64,000 nt of DNA from Dehalococcoidia bacterium. GTDB taxonomy: Bacteria; Chloroflexota; Dehalococcoidia; UBA2979. The number at the start of each line of letters is the position of its first letter. Within the stretch, counting starts at the first letter, position 1. Location of the stretch: assembly GCA_009692725.1 (NCBI GenBank), contig SHYP01000002.1, positions 1 to 64,000 of the forward strand. Direction: 5' to 3'. Of this stretch, positions 24,430 to 34,136 are shown in pieces. A program made the translations under genes and the position numbers. The notes below the pieces were generated by a model. That model was given only the letters and a program-made list of their open reading frames with translations, did no database searches and had not been told where the DNA came from.

Positions 24430-26001
24430 GTGGACGGTCGGGGCCGCCAACCACCCTCTACGTCCGACACTGCGCCGGAGCTGGAGCTGCCGGTCACGGC
24501 GAGTGACCGAAATGAGGCGCGCCTGAGCGAGCACCCGCTGGACCCGATCTTCCACCCGCGCGCGGTGGCGCTCGTCGGCGTCTCCACCTCGGCCAGCGGC
24601 CGCGGCGCCGAGTTCATGCACTCGCTGCTCGATCAGGGCTACGAGCAGCGCAGCCCGCTCTACCTCGTCAACCCCCGCACCACCGAGATCCACGGACTGC
24701 GCTGCTACCCCACCCTGCTCGACATCCCGGGGCCGGTCGACCACGTGATCTCGCTGATCCCGCGCGACGGCGTGCGCGCGCTCGTCGAGCAATGCGTGAC
24801 GAAGGGCGTGCGCTCGCTGCACTTCTTCACCGCCGGCTTCAGCGAGAGCGGCGAGCCCGGCATGGCGGAGGCCGAGCGTGAGCTCGCGGCGCTCGCTCGC
24901 GCCGGCGGCGTGCGCGTGCTCGGTCCGAACTGCATGGGCCTCTACGTCCCGGACGAGCGGCTCGCCTTCGGCGTCGGCATGCCGCGCGAGCCCGGCGACG
25001 TGATGGGCATCTCGCAGTCCGGCGCGAACGCGCAGGAGATCGTCGGCGGACTCGCGCCCCGCGGCGCGCGCTTCTCGAAGGTCGTGTCCTTCGGCAACGG
25101 CTCCGACATCGCCGCCGCCGAGCTGTTCGACTACGCCGCGAGCGACCCGCAGACCGCGCTCGTCACCGCCTACCTCGAAGGCGTCCCGGACGGCCGCGCG
25201 CTGCTCGCCGCGCTGCGCCGCTGCGCCGCGGTGAAGCCCACGATCATCCTGAAGGGCGGCTACACCGCCGCGGGCGCGCGCGCCGCGAGCTCACACACCG
25301 GCTCGCTCGCCGGCCCGGGCGCGCTCTTCGATGCGCTCTGCCGCCAGGCCGGCGCGCTGCGCGTCGACACCATGGAGGAGCTGCACGACGCCGCGATCCT
25401 CGTGAGCACCGCCGCCCGCCACGTGCGCGGCGGCCGCGCCGTGCTCGTCGGCGGGGGCGGCGGCTTCTCCGTACTCGCCGCCGACGCGCTCGCGCGACGC
25501 GGCCTCGACCTGCCGGAGCTGCCCGAGGACACCCGCGCCGCGCTCCGCCCGTGGGTGCCCGTGGCCGGCAACAGCACCCGCAACCCCGTCGACGCCGGCT
25601 TCATGGGCGCCAACCGGCGCGAGGCGATCGAGCAGGTCACCACCATCGCCGCGCTCACACCCGGCTACGACGTGACCATCGTCGCCACCGGCGGCGGCCC
25701 GTCCCGCCCCGCCACCGCCGAACGCCCGCCCGACCCCGACGACGACGACCCGGCCGTGCCGCCGGTCGAGCGCGCCCGCCGCCAGATCACGCTGCTGGCG
25801 TCGCTGCAGGAGCGCGGCGGCCGCCCCGTGCTGCTCGTCCGCCGCGAGCGCGAGGGCGCATCCGAGGCCACCGCGGCGCTCGATGTCACCGCATACGCCG
25901 CGGGCATCGCCGCGTTCGCCTCCATCCCTCGCGCCGCCCGCGCGCTCGAGCTGCTGCTGGACTGGCGGCGCGCTCGCGCCGGCCTGCCAGAGCTGTTCTA
26001 A
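24430..26001 (+). CDS. CoA-binding, acetate-CoA ligase (ADP-forming) alpha-like protein
   Basis: 523 residues. After a short variable leader it has the CoA-binding Rossmann domain (IFHPRAVALVGVSTSASGRG, YLVNPRTTEIHGLRCYPTL, VRVLGPNCMGLYVPDERLAF). The succinyl-CoA-ligase-like domains follow, with ISQSGANAQEIVG and the phosphohistidine loop ARAASSHTGSLAGPGALFDA. The ATP-grasp beta domain of full ADP-forming acyl-CoA synthetases is absent and no separate beta gene is adjacent, so the protein alone is not expected to make ATP. An acidic PDDDD linker interrupts the last domain. The start is GTG 24430. Confidence 0.82.
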   Translation: MDGRGRQPPSTSDTAPELELPVTASDRNEARLSEHPLDPIFHPRAVALVGVSTSASGRGAEFMHSLLDQGYEQRSPLYLVNPRTTEIHGLRCYPTLLDIPGPVDHVISLIPRDGVRALVEQCVTKGVRSLHFFTAGFSESGEPGMAEAERELAALARAGGVRVLGPNCMGLYVPDERLAFGVGMPREPGDVMGISQSGANAQEIVGGLAPRGARFSKVVSFGNGSDIAAAELFDYAASDPQTALVTAYLEGVPDGRALLAALRRCAAVKPTIILKGGYTAAGARAASSHTGSLAGPGALFDALCRQAGALRVDTMEELHDAAILVSTAARHVRGGRAVLVGGGGGFSVLAADALARRGLDLPELPEDTRAALRPWVPVAGNSTRNPVDAGFMGANRREAIEQVTTIAALTPGYDVTIVATGGGPSRPATAERPPDPDDDDPAVPPVERARRQITLLASLQERGGRPVLLVRREREGASEATAALDVTAYAAGIAAFASIPRAARALELLLDWRRARAGLPELF

Positions 26002-26098
26002 CCACGCGCCCGGCGCGGCCGGCGCCGCACGCAGCCCGGCGCGCAAGCGCGCGCGGGACTACCCTGCGCACCACGGCTCGCGCGGCAGGAGGCCCGCC

Positions 26099-26605
26099 AT
26101 GGAGGCACATATGTTCGCGCGCGCGTAGCTCGTCGACGCGCACCGCATGGTCCGCGCCGTCCTGCGCGACGCGACCGACGCCCAACTCGCGTGGCAGCCA
26201 CCCGGCGCCGCTCACAGCGCCGGCGCCACCTACCTGCACCTGCTCACCGCCGCGGACGGCTTCGTCAACCGCATGCTCCGCGGCGCGCCCACGCTCTGGG
26301 ACGCCGGCGGCTGGCCCGACCGCCTCGGCGTGCCCGAGCTGCCGCGGCTGGGCGACTGGAGCGGCGTGCACGGCCGCGCGTTCACCCTCGATGCGCTCGC
26401 GCCGTACCAGCAGGCGGTGCTGGACGCCACCCTGGCCTACGCCGAGTCGCTCGCGTCCGCCGACCTCGATCGCCCCGTCGATTTCCTCGAGCGCACCGTC
26501 CCGCTGGCCGACGTGCTCGCGCGCGTCACCGTGCACACCTGCCTGCACGCTGGCGAGATCGCCTCGCTGCGTGGCGCCCAGGGTGTCAGCGGCCTCCCCT
26601 TCTAG
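26099..26605 (+). pseudogene. DinB-family (YfiT-like) protein with in-frame amber codon
   Basis: The ATG at 26099 has an excellent AGGAGG seven bases upstream and encodes MEAHMFARA. TAG follows at 26126-26128, then in the same frame LVDAHRMVRAVLRDATDAQL and a full DinB four-helix fold (TYLHLLTAADGFVNRMLRG, TVHTCLHAGEIASLRG), with histidines where DinB proteins bind metal. A C-to-T change turning CAG into TAG would explain it. Restart at ATG 26147 would give a 152-residue protein lacking half of helix 1, without a good ribosome site. DinB proteins are metal-dependent thiol-transferases or unknowns. Confidence 0.75.
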
Positions 26606-26632
26606 CCGCCTGCCCGCCGGAGCGGCCGCGTA

Positions 26633-27565
26633 ATGGTGCTGCCCGACCCGGAACGCCAGGTGCTGCTGATCGGGCAATCGCTCGAGCTGTGGCGCCCGCC
26701 GCTCGCCGACGCCGTGCGCGAGCGCGACGCTGCGCAGCTCTTCGTCGCCGCGCGCCGTGAGCTGAACGCCGGCGCCCAGGCGATCGATGTGAACCTCGGC
26801 GCCGAGCGCTACCCGACGCTGCGCTCGGACCTGCGCTGGGCCGCCACCACGCTGCGCGGCTCCTTCCCCAGCGTCCCGCTGTTCATCGACTGCGGCGACC
26901 TGCCCGCGCTCACCGAAGTCGTGGAGCACGTGCGCCCACCGCTCGTCGCGAACGCCATCCCCGTCGGCCACCCGGACGCCCGCGCCCTCGCCGACGCCGC
27001 CGCACGCAACGGCGCCGGCGTCGTCTGCACCCCATGGCGTGCCGCGCGCACGAACGCCGAGGAAGGCGCCGGCGTGGACGCCCTGCTCATCGACATGGAC
27101 GAGGCGTTCGAGCTGTGCGAGCGCGCCGGCGTGCGTGGCCCGCGCTACATCGATTGCGTCGCCGTCCCCGCGACGCGCGATATGTTCGGCTGGTTCCGCT
27201 CGCTCGCCTGGCTGCGCGCCGCCCGCCTCGAGGCCCCGCGCCCGCCCTTCGTGCCGCTCGTGGCCGTCGGCAACGTCGGCTACGGCGCGCCGTACCGCGT
27301 GCGCTCCGCGCTGCTGCGCATCTACGCCACGCTCGCCATCGGCGCCGGCGCACGCGCGCTGATCCTCCCTGTCGAGGACCGCGAGCTCATGCACACCATC
27401 GAGATGCTCACCGACCAGCGCTACGCCGACGACCTCACCGAGGGCTGGCTCTGGGAGCTCGCCGCCGCCGCCGAGGAAGGCCGCGACCGCTGGCCCCCGC
27501 CCCCGCCCAGCCTCCCCGAAGACGACCCGCTCCACGTCGTCTACCGCGTCATCGTCGACGACTGA
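26633..27565 (+). CDS. Pterin-binding (dihydropteroate synthase/methyltransferase-like) domain protein
   Basis: 310 residues with a TIM-barrel pattern of pterin-binding enzymes such as corrinoid methyltetrahydrofolate methyltransferases: AVRERDAAQLFVAARRELNA and GAQAIDVNLGAERYPTLRS, PLFIDCGDLPALTEVVEHV, and the late VAVGNVGYGAPYRVRSALLR. It lacks the C-terminal cobalamin-binding domain, so a partner would be needed for methyl transfer. The usual N-rich INPxG opening of MeTr is replaced by LLIGQSLELW. The start is ATG 26633, 28 bases after the DinB stop, so they may share a transcript. I am fairly sure of the fold and unsure of the reaction. Confidence 0.65.
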   Translation: MVLPDPERQVLLIGQSLELWRPPLADAVRERDAAQLFVAARRELNAGAQAIDVNLGAERYPTLRSDLRWAATTLRGSFPSVPLFIDCGDLPALTEVVEHVRPPLVANAIPVGHPDARALADAAARNGAGVVCTPWRAARTNAEEGAGVDALLIDMDEAFELCERAGVRGPRYIDCVAVPATRDMFGWFRSLAWLRAARLEAPRPPFVPLVAVGNVGYGAPYRVRSALLRIYATLAIGAGARALILPVEDRELMHTIEMLTDQRYADDLTEGWLWELAAAAEEGRDRWPPPPPSLPEDDPLHVVYRVIVDD

Positions 27566-27702
27566 CCCCGCGCCCCCGTCGGTTCGCTCTTTGGGCGCGC
27601 GCAACCCGACCGAGGCAGCCCCTTCCACCTAGCCATGCGGTCCCGCTTGGACGCGTCGACTCGGCGCGTACGGCAGCGAGGCCGCGAACGGTGTGTCGCC
27701 GG

Positions 27703-27755
27703 AGGGGAGCGGGGCGCAGCCCCGCATCCAGAGGGTGGGTGGGTGGGCCCTTCCT
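27703..27755. repeat. REP-like palindromic repeat, copy 1
   Basis: A block identical over 24 bases (27704-27727) to 61134-61157, centred on GCGGGGC-GCA-GCCCCGC (a 7-bp stem with a 3-base loop) and followed in both places by a G-rich GGGTGGG stretch. Each copy sits at the 3' end of a minus-strand gene facing a plus-strand gene, a place where a bidirectional terminator or REP element is expected. Confidence 0.75.
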
Positions 27756-29622
27756 ATCTCCGCAAGAACGAGCGCGCGATCGCGTCCCCCGACACGTGCA
27801 CCAGCGTCGGCCGGCCGTGCGGACAGGTGTGCGGCTCCGCGCACGCCTCCAGCTCGCGCAGCAACGCGCGCTGCTGCTCGACGTCGAGGCGATCCCCCGC
27901 CATCACCGCGGCGCGGCACGCCAGCGCCGCGGCGGCGCGGTCCGGACCCGCGAGCCGCTCCTCCGCCGCCCCCAGCCGCTCGAGGTACTCGACGAGCGCC
28001 GCCCCCGGGTCGCGCCGCACGAGCAGCGCCGGCACCGCGCGCACGAACACCCCCGCGCCATCCGACGCCGCCAGTTCGAACCCGAGCGCCGCGATCGCCT
28101 CGGCGTGCTCCAGCGCCAGCGCGCTCTGCACCGCGCTCAGCGGCGCGAACGCCGCGGCCAGCAGTGGCTGGCGCACCACCGTGCCCGCCGCGCGCTCCGC
28201 GCGCACCCGCTCGTACAGCACGCGTTCGTGCGCGGCGTGCTGATCGACCAGCACCAGCCCGTCCGGCGCCTCCGCCAGCAGGTACGTCGCCGCCAGTTGG
28301 CCGACCGGCCGCAGCGCCGGCAGCCGCGTCGCCAGCGGCAGCGCCGTCTGCCCCGCCTCCACGGCTCCCACCGGCAACGCCGCCGTCGCGCCCGCGAGCA
28401 CCGCGCGCCGCGCCGCCCAGCCCGGCGCCTCGAGCGGCCCCGCGCCGACGAACGCGGGTCCTCCCTGCGGGCGCTCCCCGGAGCCGCTGAAACCCCCCTC
28501 GACTGGCGCCGCAGCAGCGCCGAGCAGCCCCGACCCGAACGCCGGCGCACCCGCGAACGCCGACGGCGCCGGCCCGGACACCGCCCCGGCTCCCGCGAGC
28601 GCCGTGCGCACCGCCTCGGCGATAGTCGCGTAGACCAGGCGCTCGTCGTGGAAGCGCACTTCCGCCTTCGTGGGATGCACGTTCACGTCCACCTGTTCCG
28701 CGGGCACGCGCACATCGATCAGCCCCAGCGGGTGCCGGCCGATCGGCAGCAGCCCCGCGTACGCGCTGGCCACCGCGTGCCCGAGCGACGGCGAGCGGAT
28801 CGCCCGGCCGTTCGCGAACAGGTGCAACCCGCGACGCGTCGCGCGGTGCAGCGCCGGCGGCCCGACGAGCCCCTCGACGGTGCAGCGCGCGTCGCCCGCG
28901 ACGCGCGCTGCGCTCGCGACCAGCAGCGCCGCCGCGATGCCCGCGCCGTGCACCGCCGCGAACGCCCCCCGCGCCGAGCCGCCGCCGTCCGTCTGCAGCG
29001 CGAGCCGCCCGTCGCTCTCCAGCCGGAACGCGATCGCGGGGTACGCCAGCGCGTACGCCTCCACCGCCTCCGCCACCGCGCGCGCCTCCGCCGCGCCCGC
29101 GCGCAGGAAGCGCCGCCGCGCGGGCAGCGCCGCGAACAGCTCGCGCACCTCCACGCTCGTACCGGGCGCCGCGCCCGCGCTGCCCAGCGTCGCGATCGCC
29201 CCACCGCGCGTGCGCACCATCGCCGCTGCCGCCTCGCCCGCCGGGCGCGTGACGATCTCCACGTCGCCCGCCGCCGCGATCGCCGCCAGCGCCTCGCCGC
29301 GGAAGCCCAGCGTGCCGATCGCGAACAGCTCATGCTCGGAGCGCAGCTTCGAGGTCGCGTGCCGCTCCAGCGCGTCCGCGAGCTGCGCCGCCGGGATGCC
29401 GCAGCCGTCGTCGCGCACACGCACTCGCTCGCAGCCGCCACCCGCGATCGCGATCTCGATGCGCGTCGCCCCCGCGTCGATCGCGTTCTCGACGAGCTCC
29501 TTGACGATCGACGCCGGCCGCTCCACCACCTCGCCCGCCGCGATCCGCGCCGCGACGTGCGGCGGCAGGATGCGGATCGCCGGGCGCGCCTCCCCGGCCG
29601 CCCCCCCGGCCCCCTCGCTCAT
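27754..29622 (-). CDS. mutL: DNA mismatch repair protein MutL
   Basis: 622 residues. The GHKL ATPase part is complete (IRILPPHVAARIAAGEVVER, KELVENAIDAGATRIEI, VRDDGCGI, RHATSKLRSEHELF, GTLGFRGEALAAIAA). An Ala/Gly/Pro-rich linker leads to the C-terminal endonuclease domain with LVDQHAAHERVLYERVR, ALACRAAVMAGDRL and CPHGRPTLVHV, the zinc/nuclease motifs of MutL proteins that nick DNA, as in bacteria without MutH. It acts with MutS, whose gene lies 1.7 kb away on the same strand. ATG 29622 opens directly onto the conserved N-terminus. The stop lies within the REP-like repeat end. Confidence 0.97.
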   Translation of the reverse strand: MSEGAGGAAGEARPAIRILPPHVAARIAAGEVVERPASIVKELVENAIDAGATRIEIAIAGGGCERVRVRDDGCGIPAAQLADALERHATSKLRSEHELFAIGTLGFRGEALAAIAAAGDVEIVTRPAGEAAAAMVRTRGGAIATLGSAGAAPGTSVEVRELFAALPARRRFLRAGAAEARAVAEAVEAYALAYPAIAFRLESDGRLALQTDGGGSARGAFAAVHGAGIAAALLVASAARVAGDARCTVEGLVGPPALHRATRRGLHLFANGRAIRSPSLGHAVASAYAGLLPIGRHPLGLIDVRVPAEQVDVNVHPTKAEVRFHDERLVYATIAEAVRTALAGAGAVSGPAPSAFAGAPAFGSGLLGAAAAPVEGGFSGSGERPQGGPAFVGAGPLEAPGWAARRAVLAGATAALPVGAVEAGQTALPLATRLPALRPVGQLAATYLLAEAPDGLVLVDQHAAHERVLYERVRAERAAGTVVRQPLLAAAFAPLSAVQSALALEHAEAIAALGFELAASDGAGVFVRAVPALLVRRDPGAALVEYLERLGAAEERLAGPDRAAAALACRAAVMAGDRLDVEQQRALLRELEACAEPHTCPHGRPTLVHVSGDAIARSFLRR

Positions 29623-29702
29623 CGCCCGCTCCAACCGCTGGCGTTTGTGGTTGCCGCCCGATCGGCCCCTGCGTAGCATGAAGTGCCCGCGGCCGCACGC
29701 AG

Positions 29703-31328
29703 GTGGACGGGACGGTCGCGGTGCGCGTTCGCTCTGCCCTGCTCACCGCGTTCGCGCTGGTCGCCGCCTGCCTCGCCAGCACGAGCGCGCCGCGCGACCG
29801 CCCCAACGTCGCCTCCCCAACGAGTGCCACAGCCGCTGCCGCAGCCGCAGAGCTCGCCGCCGCGCCCGCGCGCATCGCCCTCAGCGCCGACCAGCTGCTC
29901 GCGACGCCCGCGGCCGGGCTCAGCGCGGACGCGCTCGCCACCGCGCTCGCGCAGCTCGGCTACCACGTGCTCCCGCCCTCCGCCCTGCTGCCCGCCGTGC
30001 GCGTCGCCGTCCCCGCGGGCGAGGACCCGCGCGCGCTCGCCCGTGCGCTCGCCGCCACCGGCCTGCTCGCCGGCGTCGAGGCCGACACCCGCGTGCACGC
30101 CCACCGCCTGCCGGACGACCCGCTGCTGCCGCTGCAGCAGCCGTACCTCGACGCGATCCGCGCGCCCGCGGCCTGGGATCGCATAGCCATCGCGCCGCGC
30201 GTCACGATCGCCGTGGTCGATAGCGGCATCGACTTCCTGCACCCGGACCTCGCCCCCCGCGCGCGCCCCAACATCGCCGAGCTCGTACCGAACGGGCTCG
30301 ACGACGACGCCAACGGCTGCGTCGACGACGTATTCGGCTGCTCGTTCGTGTCGCTCGAGGCCGCCGACCCCTCCTGCGGCTATCGCACCGCGCCGCCCCA
30401 CGCCGCCGCCGCCGACGACGAGGGCCACGGGACATTCGTCGCCGGCGTGGCGGCCGCCGCCGGCGGCAACGCCGCCGGCGGCGCCGGCGTCGCCTGGAAC
30501 GTCGGCCTGCTCTCCGTGAAGGTGCTCGATTGCACGGCCACCGGGCGCATCTCCGACGCCGCGGCGGGCATCCGCTACGCCGCGCGCGCCGGCGCGCAGA
30601 TCATCGTGGTGGCGTTCGGCAGCGCTACCGACGCACGCGTGCTGCGCGAGGCCATAAGCGAGGCCACCGATCGCTTCGGAGCGCTCATCATCGCCTCCTC
30701 CGGCAACGACGGCGGCCGCGTGCAGTTCCCCGCCGCCTACCCCGGCGTGCTTGGCGTCTCCGGCACCGGCTTCGCGCTGGCCGACGGCAGCGTCGATTAC
30801 CGCCGCCTCGCCCCCTTCAGCAACATCGGCCCCGAGGTCGACGTCGCGGCGCCCGCCGTGCGCATCGTCGCGCCGCTGCCCGCCGCCGCCTGCGGCCAGC
30901 GCGGCTGGAGCTGCATCGATGGTCAGCCCTACGCGCGCGCCACCGGCACCTCGTTCGCCGCGCCGCTCGTGGCCGGTGCCGTCGCGCTGCTGCTCGCGGA
31001 GCAGCCGGGCCTCGGCCCCGCCTTCGCGCTCAGTCTCGTCCGCCGCTCCGCAGCCGCGCTGCCCGCACGCCCCGACGGCGCTCCCGCCGGCGCTGCGCTG
31101 CTCGATGTCGAGGCGCTGTTGCGCCAGCAGTTGTTCAGCCTCGGCCTGCCCGGCGCCGCGCGCAGCGACCCTGCAACAGCCGGAGGGCCGGGCGTGCGCG
31201 CCGGCCCGGCCGTCGAGCCGGCAGCCAGCGCCCCCGCGCAGCAGTCGCCGATGGCGACCATTGCGCCCGCGCTGCCACGCGCCCCGCTGCCCCCCAAGGT
31301 CGGCCACGGCCCCGCCTCGCGCGAGTAG
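29703..31328 (+). CDS. Subtilisin-like (S8) serine protease, probable lipoprotein
   Basis: 541 residues. The N-terminus has a basic start, a hydrophobic stretch and the lipobox LVAAC (C23), so it is probably a lipoprotein on the outer face of the membrane. The catalytic triad is D173 (TIAVVDSGIDFLHPDL), H242 (DDEGHGTFVAGVAAA) and S417 (ATGTSFAAPLVAGAVALL), with oxyanion N in IASSGNDGG. A propeptide-like region of about 130 residues precedes the protease domain, and a Pro/Ala-rich tail follows it. Paired cysteines (C206/C213, C397/C404) may form disulfides. It starts at GTG 29703 and lies between mutL and mutS on the opposite strand; no functional link is apparent. Confidence 0.9.
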   Translation: MDGTVAVRVRSALLTAFALVAACLASTSAPRDRPNVASPTSATAAAAAAELAAAPARIALSADQLLATPAAGLSADALATALAQLGYHVLPPSALLPAVRVAVPAGEDPRALARALAATGLLAGVEADTRVHAHRLPDDPLLPLQQPYLDAIRAPAAWDRIAIAPRVTIAVVDSGIDFLHPDLAPRARPNIAELVPNGLDDDANGCVDDVFGCSFVSLEAADPSCGYRTAPPHAAAADDEGHGTFVAGVAAAAGGNAAGGAGVAWNVGLLSVKVLDCTATGRISDAAAGIRYAARAGAQIIVVAFGSATDARVLREAISEATDRFGALIIASSGNDGGRVQFPAAYPGVLGVSGTGFALADGSVDYRRLAPFSNIGPEVDVAAPAVRIVAPLPAAACGQRGWSCIDGQPYARATGTSFAAPLVAGAVALLLAEQPGLGPAFALSLVRRSAAALPARPDGAPAGAALLDVEALLRQQLFSLGLPGAARSDPATAGGPGVRAGPAVEPAASAPAQQSPMATIAPALPRAPLPPKVGHGPASRE

Positions 31329-31366
31329 CACGCGCAGCCACAGGGTCGTGCCTGCCCGCCCGCAGC

Positions 31367-34132
31367 TCATGCTTCGCCGCCCAGCGCGCGGCGGGCCGCC
31401 TGGCGCAGCTCGTACAGCCGCTGTAGCGCGCTGAGCGGCGTCAGCGCGTCCGGGTCGAGCCCCGCGAGCTCAGCGACCACCGCGTCGCCCGGCACGGCGA
31501 GCGGCGGTTGCACCGCCGGTGGCAGCGTCGCCTCCCGCCCGCCCCCGAGCCTCGCGCCCGTGCCCGCGGCGGGCGGCAGCCTCCGCGAGATCGCGGTGCG
31601 CTCCGCCTCCAGCAGCAGCTCCCGCGCGCGCGCGACCACCGCGGCGGGCAGCCCCGCGAGCGCCGCGACGTGCACCCCGTACGCGCGGTCCGCGCCGCCC
31701 GCGGCGATGCGGTGCAGGAACACCACCTCGCCGCGCTCCTCGATCACCGCGACCGAGCGGTTCTCGACGCGCGGCAGCAGCGCCGCCAGTCCCACGAGCT
31801 CCTGGAAGTGCGTCGCGAACAGCGTGCGCGGCGTGCCCCCGGGACGGTGGTGCAGGTGCTCGACGACTGCGCGCGCGATCGCCAGCCCGTCCGCCGTCGC
31901 CGTCCCGCGCCCCACCTCGTCGAGCAGCACGAGCGAACGCTCCGTCGCGTTATGCAGAATCGCCGCTGTCTCGACCATCTCCACCATGAACGTCGATTGC
32001 CCGCTCGCGATATCGTCCTGCGCCCCCACCCGCGAGAAGATGCGATCGACCATCGGCACGCGCGCGCGCTCCGCCGGCACGTAACTGCCGCACTGCGCGA
32101 GCAGCACGACCAGCGCCACCTGGCGCAGATACGTGGACTTCCCGCCCATGTTCGGCCCCGTGAGCAGCACGATGTCCGCCCCGCCGGCCTCACCGTCCCC
32201 CGCGCTGCCACCGAGCGTGCAATCGTTGGGCACGAACACGCCCGCCGCCAGCCGCCGCTCCACTACCGGGTGACGCCCGCCGATGATCACCAGCGGCCCC
32301 GACTCCGCAAGCTCCGGTCGCACGTAGCCGTGCTCCGCCGCCACCTCGGCGAGCGCCGCCGCCACGTCGAGCCGCGCCACGGCCTCCGCCGCGTGCGCGA
32401 TCGCCGCGCCGTGCGCCGCGAGCTCTGCGCGCACCCGCTCGAACGCCGCGCGTTCTGCCTGCTCGAGTTCCTCCCGCGCCGCCAGGATGCGCGTCTCCAG
32501 CGCCGCCAGCGCGGGGCTGCGGAAGCGCCGCGTCCCGGCCAGCGTCTGCCGCGGCTCGTACTCCGCCGGCGCGTGCGCCGCCTGCGAGGCCGGCAGCTCC
32601 CAGTAGTAGCCGAAGACGCGGTGGTAGCCCGCGCGCAACGACGCGAGCCCAGTGCGCCCGCGCTCCTCCGCCTCGAACGCCGCGAGCGCGCCGCGGGCGT
32701 CCGTCGCCAGCGCGCGCAGCTCGTCGATGCGCGCGTCCCAGCCCGTGCGGATCGTCCCGCCGTCGCTCGGCTCGGCCGGCGGCTCGTCCGCGATCGCCGC
32801 CGCCACCAGCGCCGCCGCCGTCGCTACGCCCCCCAGCCCGCGCGCGGCTGAGGCTGCCGGCGCGCCCGCGGCCGCCGCCTGCGCCGCCACCGCCGGCAGC
32901 CGTTCGAGCCCATGACGCAGCTGCACGAGCTGCCGCGCGCTCGCGCTCCCCGCGCGCACGCGTCCCAGCAGCCGCTCCAAGTCCGGCACGCCGCGCAGCT
33001 CGCGGCGCAGCGCCGCCCGCGCGAGTGGCGCGCGCACGAACGCCTCCACCTCGTCGAGGCGCTGCGCCGCGGCCGCCGCGCGGCGCAGCGGCCGCGCCAG
33101 CCGCGCGCGCAGCAACCGCGCGCCCAGCGGCGTCAGCGTGCGGTCGATGGTGTCGACGAGCGACGCCTCGCCCGCGCGCCCGCCCCCAAACAGCTCCAGC
33201 GTGCGCCGCGTCTGCGGATCGATGTACATGTGCTCCGCGGCGCGCACCGCGCGCGGCGGCCGCAGGTGCGCGAGCGCCACCGGCCAGCTCTCCTCGAGGT
33301 ACGCGAGCAACGCCCCCGCCGCCCCCACCGCCGCGTCAAGCCCCTCGAGCCCGTACCCGGCCAGGCTCGCCACCCCGAAGCGCGCCGCCAGCCGCTCCGC
33401 GCCGCGCTGCGGCGCGAACTCCGCCGTCGGCCGCGCCGTCAGCCGCACGCCGGGCGGCGCCTCGAGCGCGCTCGCCTCGGGCAGCCCCTGCGGGACGCCC
33501 TCCGGCACGATCGCCTCGTGCGCGCCGAGCCGCGCCCATGCCCCGGCCAGCTCCGCCTCGGCGACGAGCGTGCACTCGAGCTCGCCCGTGGTCACGTCAC
33601 ACGCCGCGAGCCCCCAGCGCGCGCCCGCCGCCCCGGCGCCGCCCGCCCCGGCGCCGCCCGCGCTGCCGTCCGGCGCGAGCGCGACAAGCCAGTTGTGCGC
33701 GTCCGCCGCCAGCAGCGACCCGGCGTCGACCGTGCCCGGCGTCACCACGCGCACCACGCGCCGCTCGATCAGCCCGCGCCCCGGCGCGCTCGTCTGCTCG
33801 ACGCCGATCTGCTCGACGATCGCCACCCGGTGCCCCGCCGCGACCAGCCGGTCGAGGTGACGCTCCAGCACGTGATGCGGCACGCCCGCGAGCGGCACGC
33901 GCCCCTCGTCGCCGCCCATCGGCCGCGAGGTGAGCGCGACGCCGAGCAGCCCGGCCACCAGCCGCGCGTCGTCGTCGAAGGTCTCGTAGAAGTCGCCCAT
34001 GCGGAACAGCAGGATCGCGTCGGCGTGCTGGCGCTTCAGGGCGAGGTACTGCGCGCGCGCGGGCGAACTGCGCACCGGGCGCGCGACCGTGTCCGCGGCC
34101 GCGGGCACGACCGCGCTCGATGGCTGCGTCAC
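31367..34132 (-). CDS. mutS: DNA mismatch repair protein MutS
   Basis: 921 residues with all MutS domains: the mismatch-reading F48-Y49-E50 in RMGDFYETF, connector, clamp/lever, then the ATPase with Walker A GPNMGGKSTYLRQVA, the signature DDIASGQSTFMVEM, Walker B SLVLLDEVGRGTATADG and the ATHFQEL switch, ending in a helix-turn-helix dimer region. The alanine-rich linkers contain short Gly/Ala runs but no break. The start is GTG 34132, the first start codon in the frame. Five 12-base repeats lie directly upstream and would continue the same frame. It recognises mismatches and recruits MutL. Confidence 0.97.
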   Translation of the reverse strand: MTQPSSAVVPAAADTVARPVRSSPARAQYLALKRQHADAILLFRMGDFYETFDDDARLVAGLLGVALTSRPMGGDEGRVPLAGVPHHVLERHLDRLVAAGHRVAIVEQIGVEQTSAPGRGLIERRVVRVVTPGTVDAGSLLAADAHNWLVALAPDGSAGGAGAGGAGAAGARWGLAACDVTTGELECTLVAEAELAGAWARLGAHEAIVPEGVPQGLPEASALEAPPGVRLTARPTAEFAPQRGAERLAARFGVASLAGYGLEGLDAAVGAAGALLAYLEESWPVALAHLRPPRAVRAAEHMYIDPQTRRTLELFGGGRAGEASLVDTIDRTLTPLGARLLRARLARPLRRAAAAAQRLDEVEAFVRAPLARAALRRELRGVPDLERLLGRVRAGSASARQLVQLRHGLERLPAVAAQAAAAGAPAASAARGLGGVATAAALVAAAIADEPPAEPSDGGTIRTGWDARIDELRALATDARGALAAFEAEERGRTGLASLRAGYHRVFGYYWELPASQAAHAPAEYEPRQTLAGTRRFRSPALAALETRILAAREELEQAERAAFERVRAELAAHGAAIAHAAEAVARLDVAAALAEVAAEHGYVRPELAESGPLVIIGGRHPVVERRLAAGVFVPNDCTLGGSAGDGEAGGADIVLLTGPNMGGKSTYLRQVALVVLLAQCGSYVPAERARVPMVDRIFSRVGAQDDIASGQSTFMVEMVETAAILHNATERSLVLLDEVGRGTATADGLAIARAVVEHLHHRPGGTPRTLFATHFQELVGLAALLPRVENRSVAVIEERGEVVFLHRIAAGGADRAYGVHVAALAGLPAAVVARARELLLEAERTAISRRLPPAAGTGARLGGGREATLPPAVQPPLAVPGDAVVAELAGLDPDALTPLSALQRLYELRQAARRALGGEA

Positions 34133-34136
34133 GGCC

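Noticed and set aside
26126..26128. Genome-wide reassignment of TAG to an amino acid
   Set aside because: Several intact genes end properly at TAG, for example ftsY (43966-43968) and the first partial gene (107-109), so TAG acts as a normal stop.
27034..29676. Plus-strand open frame of 880 codons over mutL
   Set aside because: It is an arginine/alanine/proline-rich frame antisense to the clearly conserved mutL gene. Long spurious open frames are expected in DNA this GC-rich.
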